Shown here piece after piece: positions 33,431 through 42,906 of a stretch of 64,000 nt of DNA. Below the pieces are notes generated by a model. That model saw only the letters and a list, made by a program, of their open reading frames with translations. It was not told the origin of the DNA and did no database searches. Position 1 is the stretch's first letter; each line of letters opens with the position of its first letter. The position numbers and the translations under genes are program-made. This DNA is from Paludibacter sp963678465 (GTDB lineage Bacteria; Bacteroidota; Bacteroidia; Bacteroidales; Paludibacteraceae), in NCBI GenBank assembly GCA_963678465.1, contig OY782858.1, positions 434,001-498,000 of the forward strand, given 5' to 3'.

Positions 33431-34177
33431 ATGTTGTTGAAATCGAAAATTGTAATAGTGACGGGAGCGGGAAGCGGTATTGGAAAAAGTATTGCCCGCG
33501 CTTATGCCGAAAAAGCTGCAACAGTTATTTTGGTGGATAAAAACGAAAGTACAGGACGTGTAACCGAAACTGAAATTATTTTGGATGGTTACGACACAAT
33601 ATTTATAAAAGCGGATGTAAGCGTGCCCGAAGATATTGTTTTGCTGATAAAGACTGTAATCGGGCTCTACAATCGTATCGATATCGTTATCAACAATGCC
33701 GGGATATCCCGTTGGAAATCGCCTTTTGAATTAAGCGTGGACGAATGGGATGAGATTTTAAATACAAATCTTCGCTCCATGTTTTTGCTTTCGCGCGAAG
33801 CTGCCCGCCATATGAAGGACAACGGAGGCGCTATTGTGAACATTGCTTCGACGCGTGCCTTTATGTCCGAACCTCACAGCGAGGCTTATGCAGCATCGAA
33901 AGGAGGCATTCTGGCGCTTACGCATGCTCTGGCTGCTTCCTTTGCCGGGTATAAAATCAGCGTGAACAGTATTAGTCCCGGATGGATAGAAACTTCGGCT
34001 GAGGCAACATTGCGGGATATCGATCACCGACAGCATTTCTCGGGTAGGGTAGGTCGCCCCGAAGATATTGCCCGGGCTTGTTTGTTCCTTACCTCGCCCG
34101 AAAATGATTTTATTACAGCCACCAACCTCACCATCGATGGTGGAATGACCCGTAAAATGATCTATGAACCGGACTAA
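33431..34177 (+). CDS. Short-chain dehydrogenase/reductase
   Basis: Encodes 248 residues, starting 35 bp after ppa. Rossmann motif TGAGSGIGKS (11-20), NNAG block (INNAGISRW), catalytic Ser in NIASTRAF and Y-x-x-x-K in AYAASKGG, and the closing DGGMTRKMI. The classic SDR family of FabG/glucose-dehydrogenase type. The substrate cannot be read from the sequence. Confidence 0.93.
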   Translation: MLLKSKIVIVTGAGSGIGKSIARAYAEKAATVILVDKNESTGRVTETEIILDGYDTIFIKADVSVPEDIVLLIKTVIGLYNRIDIVINNAGISRWKSPFELSVDEWDEILNTNLRSMFLLSREAARHMKDNGGAIVNIASTRAFMSEPHSEAYAASKGGILALTHALAASFAGYKISVNSISPGWIETSAEATLRDIDHRQHFSGRVGRPEDIARACLFLTSPENDFITATNLTIDGGMTRKMIYEPD

Positions 34178-34473
34178 TTGATAATTAACAATTGATAATT
34201 GACAATTGATAATTGACAATTGACAATTGATAATTGATAATTCATAATTGTCAATTGATAATTCATTAAGTGAATCAGGGGTTGAAAGGTAGTTCGTAGG
34301 CTTCGGATTTCAATTGTAAATTGTAAATGATTAAATTGTAAATAGTAAAAGCGTTTCAACAACAATAATGTAGTAATGGCTGTTTTTCTCTTCAATTGTA
34401 AATTGTAAATAGTTCAATTGTAAATATCTTAATTGTAAATAAGTAAATTGTAAATCAAAAAATCGTTTCAACA
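34178..34473. repeat. AT-rich simple repeat gap
   Basis: 34178-34264 is a run of about nine units of the type TTGATAATTGACAA, and 34308-34456 has many CAATTGTAAATTGTAAAT units (rough period 9-18). Both families are self-complementary in part (CAATTG). No gene. Confidence 0.8.
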
Positions 34474-35280
34474 ATGAATTTACTTCATAAAAACGAATTG
34501 AGTCCTTCTCCTTTGATGCCTGTTCTTTTTGTAGGTCATGGTAGTCCGATGAATGCCATAGAGGACAATGAGTTTTCGCAGACATGGCAACAATTAGGCG
34601 CATCCCTTCCCCGGCCGCAAGCCATTCTTTGTGTTTCGGCGCATTGGGAAACGCGTGGTACTTACCTCACTGCCATGCCTAATCCCCGAACGATTCACGA
34701 TTTCGGAGGTTTTCCGCGAGAGCTTTTCGAAGTGCAGTATCCGACAGCCGGAATGCCCGAACTTGCAACTGAAATCAGGGAGAATGCAACAACCGATATA
34801 GGTCTTGATCGTTCGGAGTGGGGTTTCGATCATGGCGCCTGGAGCGTGATGAGACATATTTATCCTAAAGCCGATATTCCAATGCTTCAGTTGAGTATCG
34901 ATCATTTTCAGCAACCTGAATATCATTATGCATTGGCTAAGGAACTTGCTTTTCTGCGTTCGCGTGGGGTGTTGATTGTTGGAAGCGGAAATATAGTGCA
35001 CAACCTGCGCCGGGTGAACTGGCAGGATGAAAATGCAAGCTACGACTGGGCATTGGAAGTACGGGATAAAGTAAATACGGCTATTCTGGATGGCAATCAT
35101 CAGTCCATCATCGATTTTCAACATCAGGGCGCTGCTTTTCAGCAAGCCATACCTACGGCAGAACATTATATACCTTTGTTGTATGCTCTTGGCTTACAAA
35201 CCAAAGCCGATAAGGTAAGCTTTTTTAATGATAAAATTGTAATGGGTTCGTTGTCGATGACGGGCATTATGATTGGTTAA
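34474..35280 (+). CDS. ygiD: 4,5-DOPA-extradiol-dioxygenase-like protein (LigB fold)
   Basis: Encodes 268 residues. The YgiD family marks are LFVGHGSPMNAIEDN with the zinc/iron His, VSAHWETRGTYL, HDFGGFP, WGFDHGAWSVM and GSGNIVHNLRRV. Members cleave catechol rings such as DOPA in vitro; the physiological substrate in bacteria is unclear. Lone gene between a repeat gap and the DUF418 gene. Confidence 0.93.
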   Translation: MNLLHKNELSPSPLMPVLFVGHGSPMNAIEDNEFSQTWQQLGASLPRPQAILCVSAHWETRGTYLTAMPNPRTIHDFGGFPRELFEVQYPTAGMPELATEIRENATTDIGLDRSEWGFDHGAWSVMRHIYPKADIPMLQLSIDHFQQPEYHYALAKELAFLRSRGVLIVGSGNIVHNLRRVNWQDENASYDWALEVRDKVNTAILDGNHQSIIDFQHQGAAFQQAIPTAEHYIPLLYALGLQTKADKVSFFNDKIVMGSLSMTGIMIG

Positions 35281-35347
35281 GTTACTTTTCGGAGGGCAAA
35301 TTATTTGATTGTATTTTTTTATTTTTATCTTTGTCAAAAAAAATACT

Positions 35348-36514
35348 ATGTCAGAATCTTCCCGCCTTCATGTGGTTGATGCATTGCGCGGTTTCGCCAT
35401 TGTATCTATTATGCTTTTGCACAATATTGAGCATTTCGATTATTATTTCACGCCCGAAGGACTTCCGGCCTGGCTGAAGCCCATTGATCAGGGTATTTGG
35501 GATACGCTGTTTTTCCTTTTCGGAGGAAAATCCTATGCCATTTTCGCTTTGCTTTTCGGACTTACTTTCTTTATCCAAAATGATAATCAGGCCAAAAAAG
35601 GCAAAGATTTCCGCCTGCGGTTTGCCTGGCGATTGTTGCTCTTACTTGGTTTCGGGCTGATCAATTCGGCTTTTTATCAGGGCGATATACTTACCATTTA
35701 TGCCATTATCGGTTTTGTGCTTATTCCGGTGGCCAAACTGAACAATAAAACTGTTTTTATTATTGCAATGCTATTGATGTTACAGCCCTACGAATGGTTC
35801 AACGTCATCAGGGGTCTACAGCATCCTGAAATGCAAATGACCGATCCGACATCGTGGGCGCTCTTCGGTAAAATGGGCGAATACATTCAGGGTGATTCAA
35901 TTGTAGATACCTGGATCGGTAATCTGATGAATGGTAAAGTGGCTGTATTGCTCTGGACCTGGGAGGCCGGACGCGTTTTCCAAACCGCATCCTTGTTTAT
36001 GCTGGGTATGCTGGCCGGTCGTAAAGCTTTATTTATAAATTCTCCCGAAAACTCAAAGTTCTGGTTGAGAACGCTTCTTGTTGCCGCCCTGTTGTTTATT
36101 CCGCTTTTTATCCTCAAAAGCAATGTAACGGAGTGGGTGAGTAGTGTAGCCATTCATCGTCCGCTGGAATTAATTGTGCGCAGCTGGTCGAATATGGCTT
36201 TTATGTTTGTGTTGGTTTCGGGCTTTACTTTGTTGTATCAGAGCCGCGCATTGCATAAAACCCTCGATGTGCTGTCGCCCTTCGGGCGCATGAGTATGTC
36301 GAATTATATAATGCAATCCATTATCGGGTCATTTATCTACTATGGTTTCGGCCTTGGTCTCTATAAATACACCGGAGCTACCTACTGCCTTTTCATTGGT
36401 GTGGTATTGGCCGTTTTACAGGGCATCTTTAGTACCTATTGGATGAATCATCATCGTCAGGGTCCGCTCGAAACCATTTGGCACAAGCTTACATGGATTT
36501 CGTTGAAAAAATAA
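35348..36514 (+). CDS. DUF418 (YeiB-like) membrane protein
   Basis: The ATG at 35348 (388 residues) is chosen: it begins MSESSRLHVVDALRGFAIVS, the conserved front of the family; an upstream frame adds a hydrophobic but non-conserved stretch. About ten membrane helices; WTWEAGRVFQTASLFMLGML, SPFGRMSMSNYIMQSIIGS and the end WMNHHRQGPLETIWHKLTW are family blocks. Function unknown, related to acyltransferase-3 type membrane proteins. Confidence 0.92.
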   Translation: MSESSRLHVVDALRGFAIVSIMLLHNIEHFDYYFTPEGLPAWLKPIDQGIWDTLFFLFGGKSYAIFALLFGLTFFIQNDNQAKKGKDFRLRFAWRLLLLLGFGLINSAFYQGDILTIYAIIGFVLIPVAKLNNKTVFIIAMLLMLQPYEWFNVIRGLQHPEMQMTDPTSWALFGKMGEYIQGDSIVDTWIGNLMNGKVAVLLWTWEAGRVFQTASLFMLGMLAGRKALFINSPENSKFWLRTLLVAALLFIPLFILKSNVTEWVSSVAIHRPLELIVRSWSNMAFMFVLVSGFTLLYQSRALHKTLDVLSPFGRMSMSNYIMQSIIGSFIYYGFGLGLYKYTGATYCLFIGVVLAVLQGIFSTYWMNHHRQGPLETIWHKLTWISLKK

Positions 36515-36634
36515 GCAATTCTGTTGGTGTCAGTCCCGAAGCTCTTAAAATATACGATAGACATCATCAATGAAATTTACATTGTTTTTAGAAGAATAAA
36601 TTCTATCTTTTGCCGAAGAAAAATATTCTGAACG

Positions 36635-36687
36635 AACAAAGCACTCAAAGTAATCAACGTATAAGTTTTTTACTTTGAGTGCTTTGT
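36635..36687 (+). terminator. Perfect 19-bp hairpin after the DUF418 gene
   Basis: AACAAAGCACTCAAAGTAA pairs exactly with TTACTTTGAGTGCTTTGTT across a 15-nt loop. 120 bp after the stop. The T-run is short (TTTAAA), so termination is likely but it could also be a palindromic repeat. Confidence 0.6.
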
Positions 36688-37336
36688 TTAAATCAGGAGT
36701 TGAAAATAGTCCGAAATCTCAGTCGAACGGACATTAATGTTTTGTATTTGTTTATCCCCTACGGGGAACTGATTTGTGGTGATATCTATTTTCTATTGAT
36801 ATACATTCCCAACGGGAAATGATTTACTGTAAGTAAAATAGAATTATTTTCAACCTCTGATTTGCATGTTTTGTGTATATAAGTAGTTGAAATTATTTAT
36901 TGATATGTTTCTTCATCTCGACCTCTCCCTAATTAACTCCCTTCGGTCGTTGACCGTTGGTTCCCTCTCCCAAGGAGAGGGACTTAACGAGTGAGAGAAA
37001 TGGAACGAATCTCATGGAATCAACTGCTCTGTCCCCTTTCTCCTTGGGAGAAAGGGTTAGGGATAGAGGTCTGTTTTGTTGAAATTAATCTATTGAAATC
37101 AGTCTAACAAACATATCAACAAATATTACTATATACTTATAATGCAATAAAAGTGATATTTGAAATGTGTGTTTTTTTGCCATTATAACCAAATGTAAGA
37201 AAACACAGACCTGCTTGTACGAAGTCTTGTTCAACTGCTTTCTGTTTTTTATTTTTGTGAATAAACATTTTTACAATTCTTATTGTTAAGATAAGAACGA
37301 ATAAAGAATAAAACTTTTAAAGTATTTATTTTTTAT
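36688..37336. mobile_element. Gap with a MITE-like palindromic element (about 36878-37145)
   Basis: Outer inverted arms ATTTATTGATATGTTT (left, near 36895-36910) and AAACATATCAACAAAT (right, 37110-37125), then inner arms GACCTCTCCCTAA (36920-36932) and TTAGGGATAGAGGTC (37057-37071), then three hairpins: CGGTC/GACCG (36944-36956), CCCTCTCC/GGAGAGGG (36963-36981) and CCCTTTCTCC/GGAGAAAGGG (37034-37056). No ORF. Left of it, 36757-36826 has CCCTACGGGG and CCCAACGGG half palindromes. The rest is AT-rich. Confidence 0.55.
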
Positions 37337-37344
37337 TATATTTG
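37337..37344 (+). promoter_or_regulatory. -7 element TATATTTG of the citrate-branch genes
   Basis: TAnnTTTG match 39 bp before the aconitase ATG; weak TTTT at about -33. Confidence 0.55.
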
Positions 37345-37383
37345 TTGGTGAAATAATTACAAATTGAATAAAATTACAGAAAA

Positions 37384-39636
37384 ATGGTTTTCGACATAGA
37401 AATGATTCAGCAGGTATACGCTGCGCTCCCCGAAAAAATTGAAGAGATTAAAAGCAAGTTACAACGTCCGCTTACACTGACAGAGAAAATACTCTATACT
37501 CATTTGGTTAAAAGTGAAGTGCTTAAAGATTATGAGCGTGCTGTGGATTATGTGAACTTCTCGCCCGACCGCGTAGCAATGCAGGATGCAACCGCTCAAA
37601 TGGCTTTGTTGCAGTTGATGAATTCCGGACGTAAAACGGTAGCTGTTCCTTCTACAGTGCATTGCGATCACCTGATTCAGGCGCACATATCGGCAAGCGT
37701 TGACTTGTCTACTGCCAACGATACCAACCGCGAGGTGTACGACTTTCTGAGCGCTGTTTCCAATAAATTTGGCATTGGATTCTGGAAGCCCGGTGCAGGT
37801 ATTATTCATCAGGTAGTGCTCGAGAACTATGCATTTCCCGGAGGTATGATGGTAGGAACTGATTCACATACCGTGAATGCCGGAGGTTTGGGAATGATCG
37901 CCATTGGCGTGGGTGGTGCCGATGCCGTTGACGTAATGGCCGGAATGCCCTGGGAACTTAAAATGCCAAAACTGATCGGTGTGAAACTTACGGGTCAGCT
38001 TTCGGGATGGGCTTCGCCTAAAGATGTAATTCTGAAGTTGGCCGGAATTCTCACTGTAAAAGGAGGAACCAATGCCGTGATTGAATATTTCGGTGAAGGA
38101 ACAAACTCAATTTCAGCTACAGGAAAAGGAACCATTTGTAATATGGGCGCCGAAGTGGGTGCAACTACTTCTATTTTTCCATTCGACGAAAAATCAGCTG
38201 CTTACCTTGAAGCTACCGGTCGTGCCGAAGTAGCCGCCCTGGCGCTTAAGAATATTGCTCACCTTCAACCCGATGCCGAAGTAGTGGCTCAGCCAGAAAA
38301 ATATTACGACAGACTTATCGAGATCAACCTGAGTGAACTCGAACCTTATATCAACGGTCCTTTCACCCCCGATGCTGCTTATACTTTATCTGAATTTGCT
38401 CAGGTAGTGAAAGAAAAAGCTTATCCTCAGAAAATGGAAGCCGGACTTATCGGTTCCTGTACCAACTCATCCTACGAAGACCTGACGCGTGCTGCTTCGG
38501 TAGTGAAAAAAGCAAAGGAAGCCGGACTGAAAGTAGAGGCGCAGTTTATTATAAATCCGGGTTCGGAACAGGTGCGTTACACTGCCGAACGTGATGGCGT
38601 GTTGGGCGAATTTGAGTCGGTGGGAGCAGTGGTGATGGCCAATGCCTGCGGACCTTGTATCGGTCAGTGGAAACGGGAACAGGAAATCCCGGATCGTCCG
38701 AATTCTATCATTACTTCGTTCAACCGTAATTTTGCCAAACGCAACGATGGCAATCCGAATACACATACTTTTATAAGTTCCCCCGAAATTGTGGCGGCAC
38801 TTACAATCGCCGGAGATCTTTGTTTCAATCCGGTAAAAGACACGCTTATCAACGAAAAAGGCGAAAAAGTAAAATTGTCCGAACCCAAAGGCTATGAACT
38901 CCCGCTGCTTGGTTTCGATGTGAAAGATGCCGGTTATATAGCGCCTTTGGCTGACGGCAGCGCCGTAGAGGTAAAAATCAGCCCTGATTCAAAACGGCTT
39001 CAGATATTGGAGCCGTTTAAAGCCTGGGATGGAAAAGATTATATCAATCAGCCTTTGTTGCTTAAAGCAAAGGGAAAATGTACAACCGATCATATTTCGA
39101 TGGCAGGCCCCTGGTTGCGCTTCCGTGGACATTTAGATAATATATCCGACAATATGCTGATAGGCGCTGTAAATGCTTTTACTGACAAAACAAATGCAGT
39201 ACTCGATCCGGAAACAGGCGAATACCTGGCTGTACCGGCACTGGCGCGCAAATACAAGGCGCAAGGCATAGGTTCGGTAGTGGTGGCTGAAGAGAATTAT
39301 GGTGAAGGTTCGAGTCGCGAACATGCAGCTATGGAACCCCGATTCCTTAATGTAAAAGCTATCCTTGTAAAATCATTTGCCCGAATTCACGAAACAAATC
39401 TGAAAAAACAGGGAATGTTGGCGCTGACTTTTGCGGATAAAGGTGATTATGACAAAGTACGCGAGGATGATAAAATAAGCGTTCTCGGGCTGACTACATT
39501 TGCTCCCGGAAAAAATTTAATCATTCAGCTCCAACATTCTGATGGTACCAGTGAACAATTTGAAGCTCTTCATACTTATAATAGTGCGCAAATTGAATGG
39601 TTTAAGGCCGGCAGTGCGTTGAATGGATTAAAATAA
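37384..39636 (+). CDS. acn: Aconitate hydratase, mitochondrial-type
   Basis: Encodes 750 residues, the length of the mitochondrial (ACO2-like) type. The cluster ligands are Cys in GSCTNSSYED and the two Cys of ANACGPCIG; HCDHLIQAH, GTDSHTVNAGGLGMIAIGVG and the swivel-domain GEGSSREHAAMEPR are all in place. It converts citrate to isocitrate using a [4Fe-4S] cluster. First gene of acn-gltA-(S23)-icd, with a 51-bp gap to gltA. Confidence 0.97.
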   Translation: MVFDIEMIQQVYAALPEKIEEIKSKLQRPLTLTEKILYTHLVKSEVLKDYERAVDYVNFSPDRVAMQDATAQMALLQLMNSGRKTVAVPSTVHCDHLIQAHISASVDLSTANDTNREVYDFLSAVSNKFGIGFWKPGAGIIHQVVLENYAFPGGMMVGTDSHTVNAGGLGMIAIGVGGADAVDVMAGMPWELKMPKLIGVKLTGQLSGWASPKDVILKLAGILTVKGGTNAVIEYFGEGTNSISATGKGTICNMGAEVGATTSIFPFDEKSAAYLEATGRAEVAALALKNIAHLQPDAEVVAQPEKYYDRLIEINLSELEPYINGPFTPDAAYTLSEFAQVVKEKAYPQKMEAGLIGSCTNSSYEDLTRAASVVKKAKEAGLKVEAQFIINPGSEQVRYTAERDGVLGEFESVGAVVMANACGPCIGQWKREQEIPDRPNSIITSFNRNFAKRNDGNPNTHTFISSPEIVAALTIAGDLCFNPVKDTLINEKGEKVKLSEPKGYELPLLGFDVKDAGYIAPLADGSAVEVKISPDSKRLQILEPFKAWDGKDYINQPLLLKAKGKCTTDHISMAGPWLRFRGHLDNISDNMLIGAVNAFTDKTNAVLDPETGEYLAVPALARKYKAQGIGSVVVAEENYGEGSSREHAAMEPRFLNVKAILVKSFARIHETNLKKQGMLALTFADKGDYDKVREDDKISVLGLTTFAPGKNLIIQLQHSDGTSEQFEALHTYNSAQIEWFKAGSALNGLK

Positions 39637-39687
39637 AACAGATTTTTCAATCTTGAATCGTAAACAATAAAAATAGTAAATGAAATT

Positions 39688-41049
39688 ATGGCAAATGAAA
39701 AAGATTTTCTGATTTATAAATTATCGGAAACAATAAAATCGACAAGTAGGATTGACAAAGAATTATTCACCCAGTTGAATGTAAAACGTGGACTGCGCAA
39801 TGAGGATCATACAGGGGTTGTCGCTGGGTTAACAAAAGTAGGTGATGTGGTAGGTTACGAACGTTTGCCGGAAGGAGGAACAAAAGCGATTCCCGGTAAA
39901 CTGTTTTACAGAGGTATCGATGTGGAAGATCTGGTACATGGCCTGATAAAAGAAGATCGTCTCGGCTTCGAGGAAACAGCTTTCCTGCTGCTTTCGGGAT
40001 ATTTGCCTGATGCCGAAGAACTCAGAACTTTCTCTACAATACTGAACGATTCGATGGCGTTGGAACAAAAAATGAAAATGAATATTATCGACTTAGAGGG
40101 TCAGGATATCATGAATATTCTCGCTCGCTCGGTGCTCGAAATGTACACTTTCGATAACAATGCCGATGATATTTCGCGCGACAATCTTATTCGCCAGTCC
40201 ATCGAACTTATTTCAAAATTCCCTACAATTATTGCTTATGCATATAATATAATGCGCCACAGCCAGCAGGGACGTTCGTTGCATATCCGTCACCCTAAAG
40301 AAGGTGCTTCGATAGCCGAAAATTTCTTGTTTATGATGAAAGGCCCCGGTAAGTACACCGAACTGGATGTGAAATTACTCGATTTGTGTTTGATACTACA
40401 TGCCGAACACGGTGGTGGTAACAACTCTACCTTCTCGGTACGTGTTGTAAGTTCTACGCTTACCGATACTTATTCTGCTATCGCTGCTGGTATTGGATCG
40501 CTCAAAGGTCCTTTGCACGGTGGAGCTAATATCAAGGTAATCCAAATGTTCGAACACCTGAAGACAGCTATTAAGAAATGGGATGATGTGAAAGAAATTG
40601 ACCTTTATCTCAAAAAGATGCTGAACAAGGAAGCCTACAACAAAACAGGTTTGATCTATGGTATTGGTCATGCAGTGTATACGGTTTCCGATCCACGTGC
40701 TTTGCTGCTGAAAGAGTTGGCACGCTCGCTGGCCGAAGAAAAAGGATTGCAGAAAGAATTTGCCTTCCTCGAACTTCTGGACCAACGTGCAGTGAATGCA
40801 TTTATGACTTTCAAAGGTTCTGATATCAACAAACAGGTTTGTACCAATGTCGACTTCTATTCAGGATTTGTGTACGAAGCAATGGGTTTACCTACCGAAG
40901 TTTATACCCCACTGTTTGCCATGTCGCGTATCACCGGCTGGACAGCACATCGCATCGAAGAGCTTAACTTTGCAAGCAAACGTATTATTCGTCCGGCTTA
41001 CAAGAATGTGGGCGATAAAAAACCTTTTGTTCCGTTGAATAAGAGGTAA
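39688..41049 (+). CDS. gltA: Citrate synthase
   Basis: Encodes 453 residues. The catalytic residues are visible: HAEHGGGNNSTF, IGSLKGPLHGGANI (His) and GIGHAVYTVSDPRA (His), with a C-terminal block PTEVYTPLFAMSRITGWTAH for CoA binding. The N-terminal ~50 residues (ETIKSTSRIDKELF) are an extension found in Bacteroidota forms. Forms citrate from oxaloacetate and acetyl-CoA. In the same unit as acn. Confidence 0.96.
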   Translation: MANEKDFLIYKLSETIKSTSRIDKELFTQLNVKRGLRNEDHTGVVAGLTKVGDVVGYERLPEGGTKAIPGKLFYRGIDVEDLVHGLIKEDRLGFEETAFLLLSGYLPDAEELRTFSTILNDSMALEQKMKMNIIDLEGQDIMNILARSVLEMYTFDNNADDISRDNLIRQSIELISKFPTIIAYAYNIMRHSQQGRSLHIRHPKEGASIAENFLFMMKGPGKYTELDVKLLDLCLILHAEHGGGNNSTFSVRVVSSTLTDTYSAIAAGIGSLKGPLHGGANIKVIQMFEHLKTAIKKWDDVKEIDLYLKKMLNKEAYNKTGLIYGIGHAVYTVSDPRALLLKELARSLAEEKGLQKEFAFLELLDQRAVNAFMTFKGSDINKQVCTNVDFYSGFVYEAMGLPTEVYTPLFAMSRITGWTAHRIEELNFASKRIIRPAYKNVGDKKPFVPLNKR

Positions 41050-41155
41050 TATTAAAGTCTAAAGTCAAAAGACAAAAGTCTAAAGTCAAAAGATTAAAGA
41101 CTAATCATAAAGAATTTTTGACTTTAGACTTCTTACTTTTTGTGAATTAAAAAGA
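41050..41155. repeat. GTCTAAAGTCAAAAG simple repeat, left of the S23-type gene
   Basis: 41055-41104 has AAAGTCTAAAGTCAAAAGAC repeated with variations; 41119-41133 has the inverse TTTTTGACTTTAGACTTC. The related block 41535-41600 on the other side of the gene is in inverted sense. The pattern brackets the gene. Confidence 0.7.
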
Positions 41156-41527
41156 ATGAGAAATTTTGAAGAGTTGAGGGTTTGGCAAGATGCTCGCTTA
41201 TTAGTGAATGATACTTATAAGATGATTTCTAAATGTAAGGACTTTGGTTTTAAAGATCAATTACAAAGAGCGGCGGTATCAATAATGAACAATATAGCTG
41301 AAGGCTCTGAATCTGGTTCTGATTCATTATTTATCAGATACCTGAAAATTTCAAAAGCCAGTTGCGGAGAAGTAAGAAGTATGTTATTCCTCTGCGAAGA
41401 TTTACAATACTGCTCTGTTGAGGCTTCTATAACTCTTAGAAATAAAACAATATTAATTTCATCATCTATTCAAAAGCTAATTGAATATTTAAACAAATAC
41501 AACAATAATTCAGGTTCAAAATCTTAG
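41156..41527 (+). CDS. Four-helix-bundle protein (23S rRNA intervening-sequence type)
   Basis: Encodes 123 residues: MRNFEELRVWQDARLLVND, FKDQLQRAAVSIMNNIAEGS, RYLKISKASCGEVRSML are the family marks (F-x-x-L-x-V-W-Q/K-x-A, R-R/A-A-x-S-I-x-x-N-I-A-E-G). Such proteins were first seen in insertions of 23S rRNA and form pentamers; a molecular role is not settled, though relatives (Avd) help retroelements. No rRNA or reverse transcriptase is near. It sits between gltA and icd in the same direction and is flanked by simple repeats, so it looks inserted into the operon. Confidence 0.93.
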   Translation: MRNFEELRVWQDARLLVNDTYKMISKCKDFGFKDQLQRAAVSIMNNIAEGSESGSDSLFIRYLKISKASCGEVRSMLFLCEDLQYCSVEASITLRNKTILISSSIQKLIEYLNKYNNNSGSKS

Positions 41528-41534
41528 AATTTTG

Positions 41535-41600
41535 TCTTTAGACCTTCGTCATCGTCTTTCGACATTAGACATTAGACCTTTGACTTTCGACCTCCGACAT
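41535..41600. repeat. GTCTAAAGTCAAAAG family, right of the S23-type gene
   Basis: GTCTTTAGACCTTCGTCATC, ACATTAGACATTAGACCTTT and GACTTTCGACC form degenerate repeats, largely the complement of the left block at 41050-41155. Confidence 0.65.
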
Positions 41601-41607
41601 TTCATAT

Positions 41608-42831
41608 ATGAACAAAATAAAAGTACAAAACCCCGTTGTAGAACTCGACGGAGATGAAATGACCCGCATCATTTGGTCGTTTATCAAAGAACAATTGATT
41701 CTTCCTTATCTCGATTTGGAGATAAAGTATTATGATTTGGGCATCGAAAACCGTGATGCTACGAATGATGAAGTAACTGTTGAAGCTGCCAATGCCATCA
41801 ACAAGTACAATGTAGGTATTAAATGTGCCACCATCACTCCTGATGAAGCCAGGGTAGAAGAGTTCGGACTCAAAAAAATGTGGAAATCGCCCAACGGAAC
41901 GTTGCGGAACATCATTGGAGGTACTGTTTTCCGTGAACCGATCATCTGTTCGAATGTGCCACGTTTGGTTCCCGGTTGGACAAAACCTATCGTTATTGGT
42001 CGTCATGCTTTTGGCGATCAGTACAAAGCTACCGATGTGGTGATTAAGGGTAAAGGCAAGCTTAAAATGACTTTTACAAACGAGGCCGGCGAAACTCAGG
42101 AATGGGAAGTTTACGATTTCAAAGGCGATGGCGTAGCGTTGAGTATGTATAATACCGACGAATCGATTTACGGTTTTGCGCAATCATCGTTTCAGGTAGC
42201 GCTGGAGAAAAAATGGCCATTGTATATGTCGACAAAGAATACAATTCTGAAAGCTTACGATGGACGTTTCAAAGATATATTTCAGGAAGTTTACGAAAAG
42301 GAATTTAAAGCCAAGTTTGAGGCAGCCGGTATTGTGTATGAGCACAGACTGATTGACGATATGGTAGCTTCGGCGATGAAATGGAATGGTGGCTTTGTTT
42401 GGGCTTGTAAAAACTATGATGGAGATGTTCAGTCCGATACTGTAGCTCAGGGTTTCGGTTCGCTTGGCTTGATGTCGTCGGTACTTGTCACGCCCGATGG
42501 CAAAACTGTGGAAGCAGAAGCTGCACACGGCACTGTTACCCGTCACTATCGCCAGCATCAGCAGGGCAGGGAAACTTCTACAAATCCGATTGCTTCAATT
42601 TTTGCCTGGACACGTGGTTTGGAACATCGTGGCAAGCTGGATGGAAACGATGCTTTGATTCATTTCTGCCACAAGCTCGAAGAAGTTTGTGTCGAAACTG
42701 TTGAAGCAGGTGAAATGACAAAAGACCTGGCCATTTTAGTGCATGGCGAAAATATAAAAGCCGGTGATTATCTGAATACCCAGGATTTTCTGGCAGCCAT
42801 CAAACGCAATTTGGATGCCAAGTTGAATTAA
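41608..42831 (+). CDS. icd: NADP-dependent isocitrate dehydrogenase, eukaryote-like type
   Basis: Encodes 407 residues. VELDGDEMTRIIWSFIKEQL at the front, KSPNGTLRNIIGGTVFREPI (substrate Ser/Arg), IDDMVASAMKWNGGFVWACK (metal Asp) and HGTVTRHYRQHQQGRETSTN, whose Arg/His pair favours NADP. This is the IDH1/2-like type II enzyme, not the E. coli Icd type. It makes 2-oxoglutarate for glutamate synthesis. Last gene of the citrate unit, before a terminator. Confidence 0.96.
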   Translation: MNKIKVQNPVVELDGDEMTRIIWSFIKEQLILPYLDLEIKYYDLGIENRDATNDEVTVEAANAINKYNVGIKCATITPDEARVEEFGLKKMWKSPNGTLRNIIGGTVFREPIICSNVPRLVPGWTKPIVIGRHAFGDQYKATDVVIKGKGKLKMTFTNEAGETQEWEVYDFKGDGVALSMYNTDESIYGFAQSSFQVALEKKWPLYMSTKNTILKAYDGRFKDIFQEVYEKEFKAKFEAAGIVYEHRLIDDMVASAMKWNGGFVWACKNYDGDVQSDTVAQGFGSLGLMSSVLVTPDGKTVEAEAAHGTVTRHYRQHQQGRETSTNPIASIFAWTRGLEHRGKLDGNDALIHFCHKLEEVCVETVEAGEMTKDLAILVHGENIKAGDYLNTQDFLAAIKRNLDAKLN

Positions 42832-42848
42832 ACTGAAGTGAAACTTAT

Positions 42849-42892
42849 AAAACAGGGCGAACTGATTATCAATCGGTTCGCCCTGTTTTTTT
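42849..42892. terminator. Bidirectional terminator between icd and the CotH gene
   Basis: AAAACAGGGCGAAC and GTTCGCCCTGTTTT pair over 14 bp with a 13-nt loop; TTTTTTT follows on plus and TTTT on minus. It serves icd and the converging 42907-46320 gene. Confidence 0.92.
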
Positions 42893-42906
42893 ACGGAGAG
42901 TAATTA

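Noticed and set aside
41156..41527. Diversity-generating retroelement accessory gene (avd)
   Set aside because: Same fold, but there is no reverse transcriptase, template repeat or variable repeat in the window; the S23-type sequence fits better.
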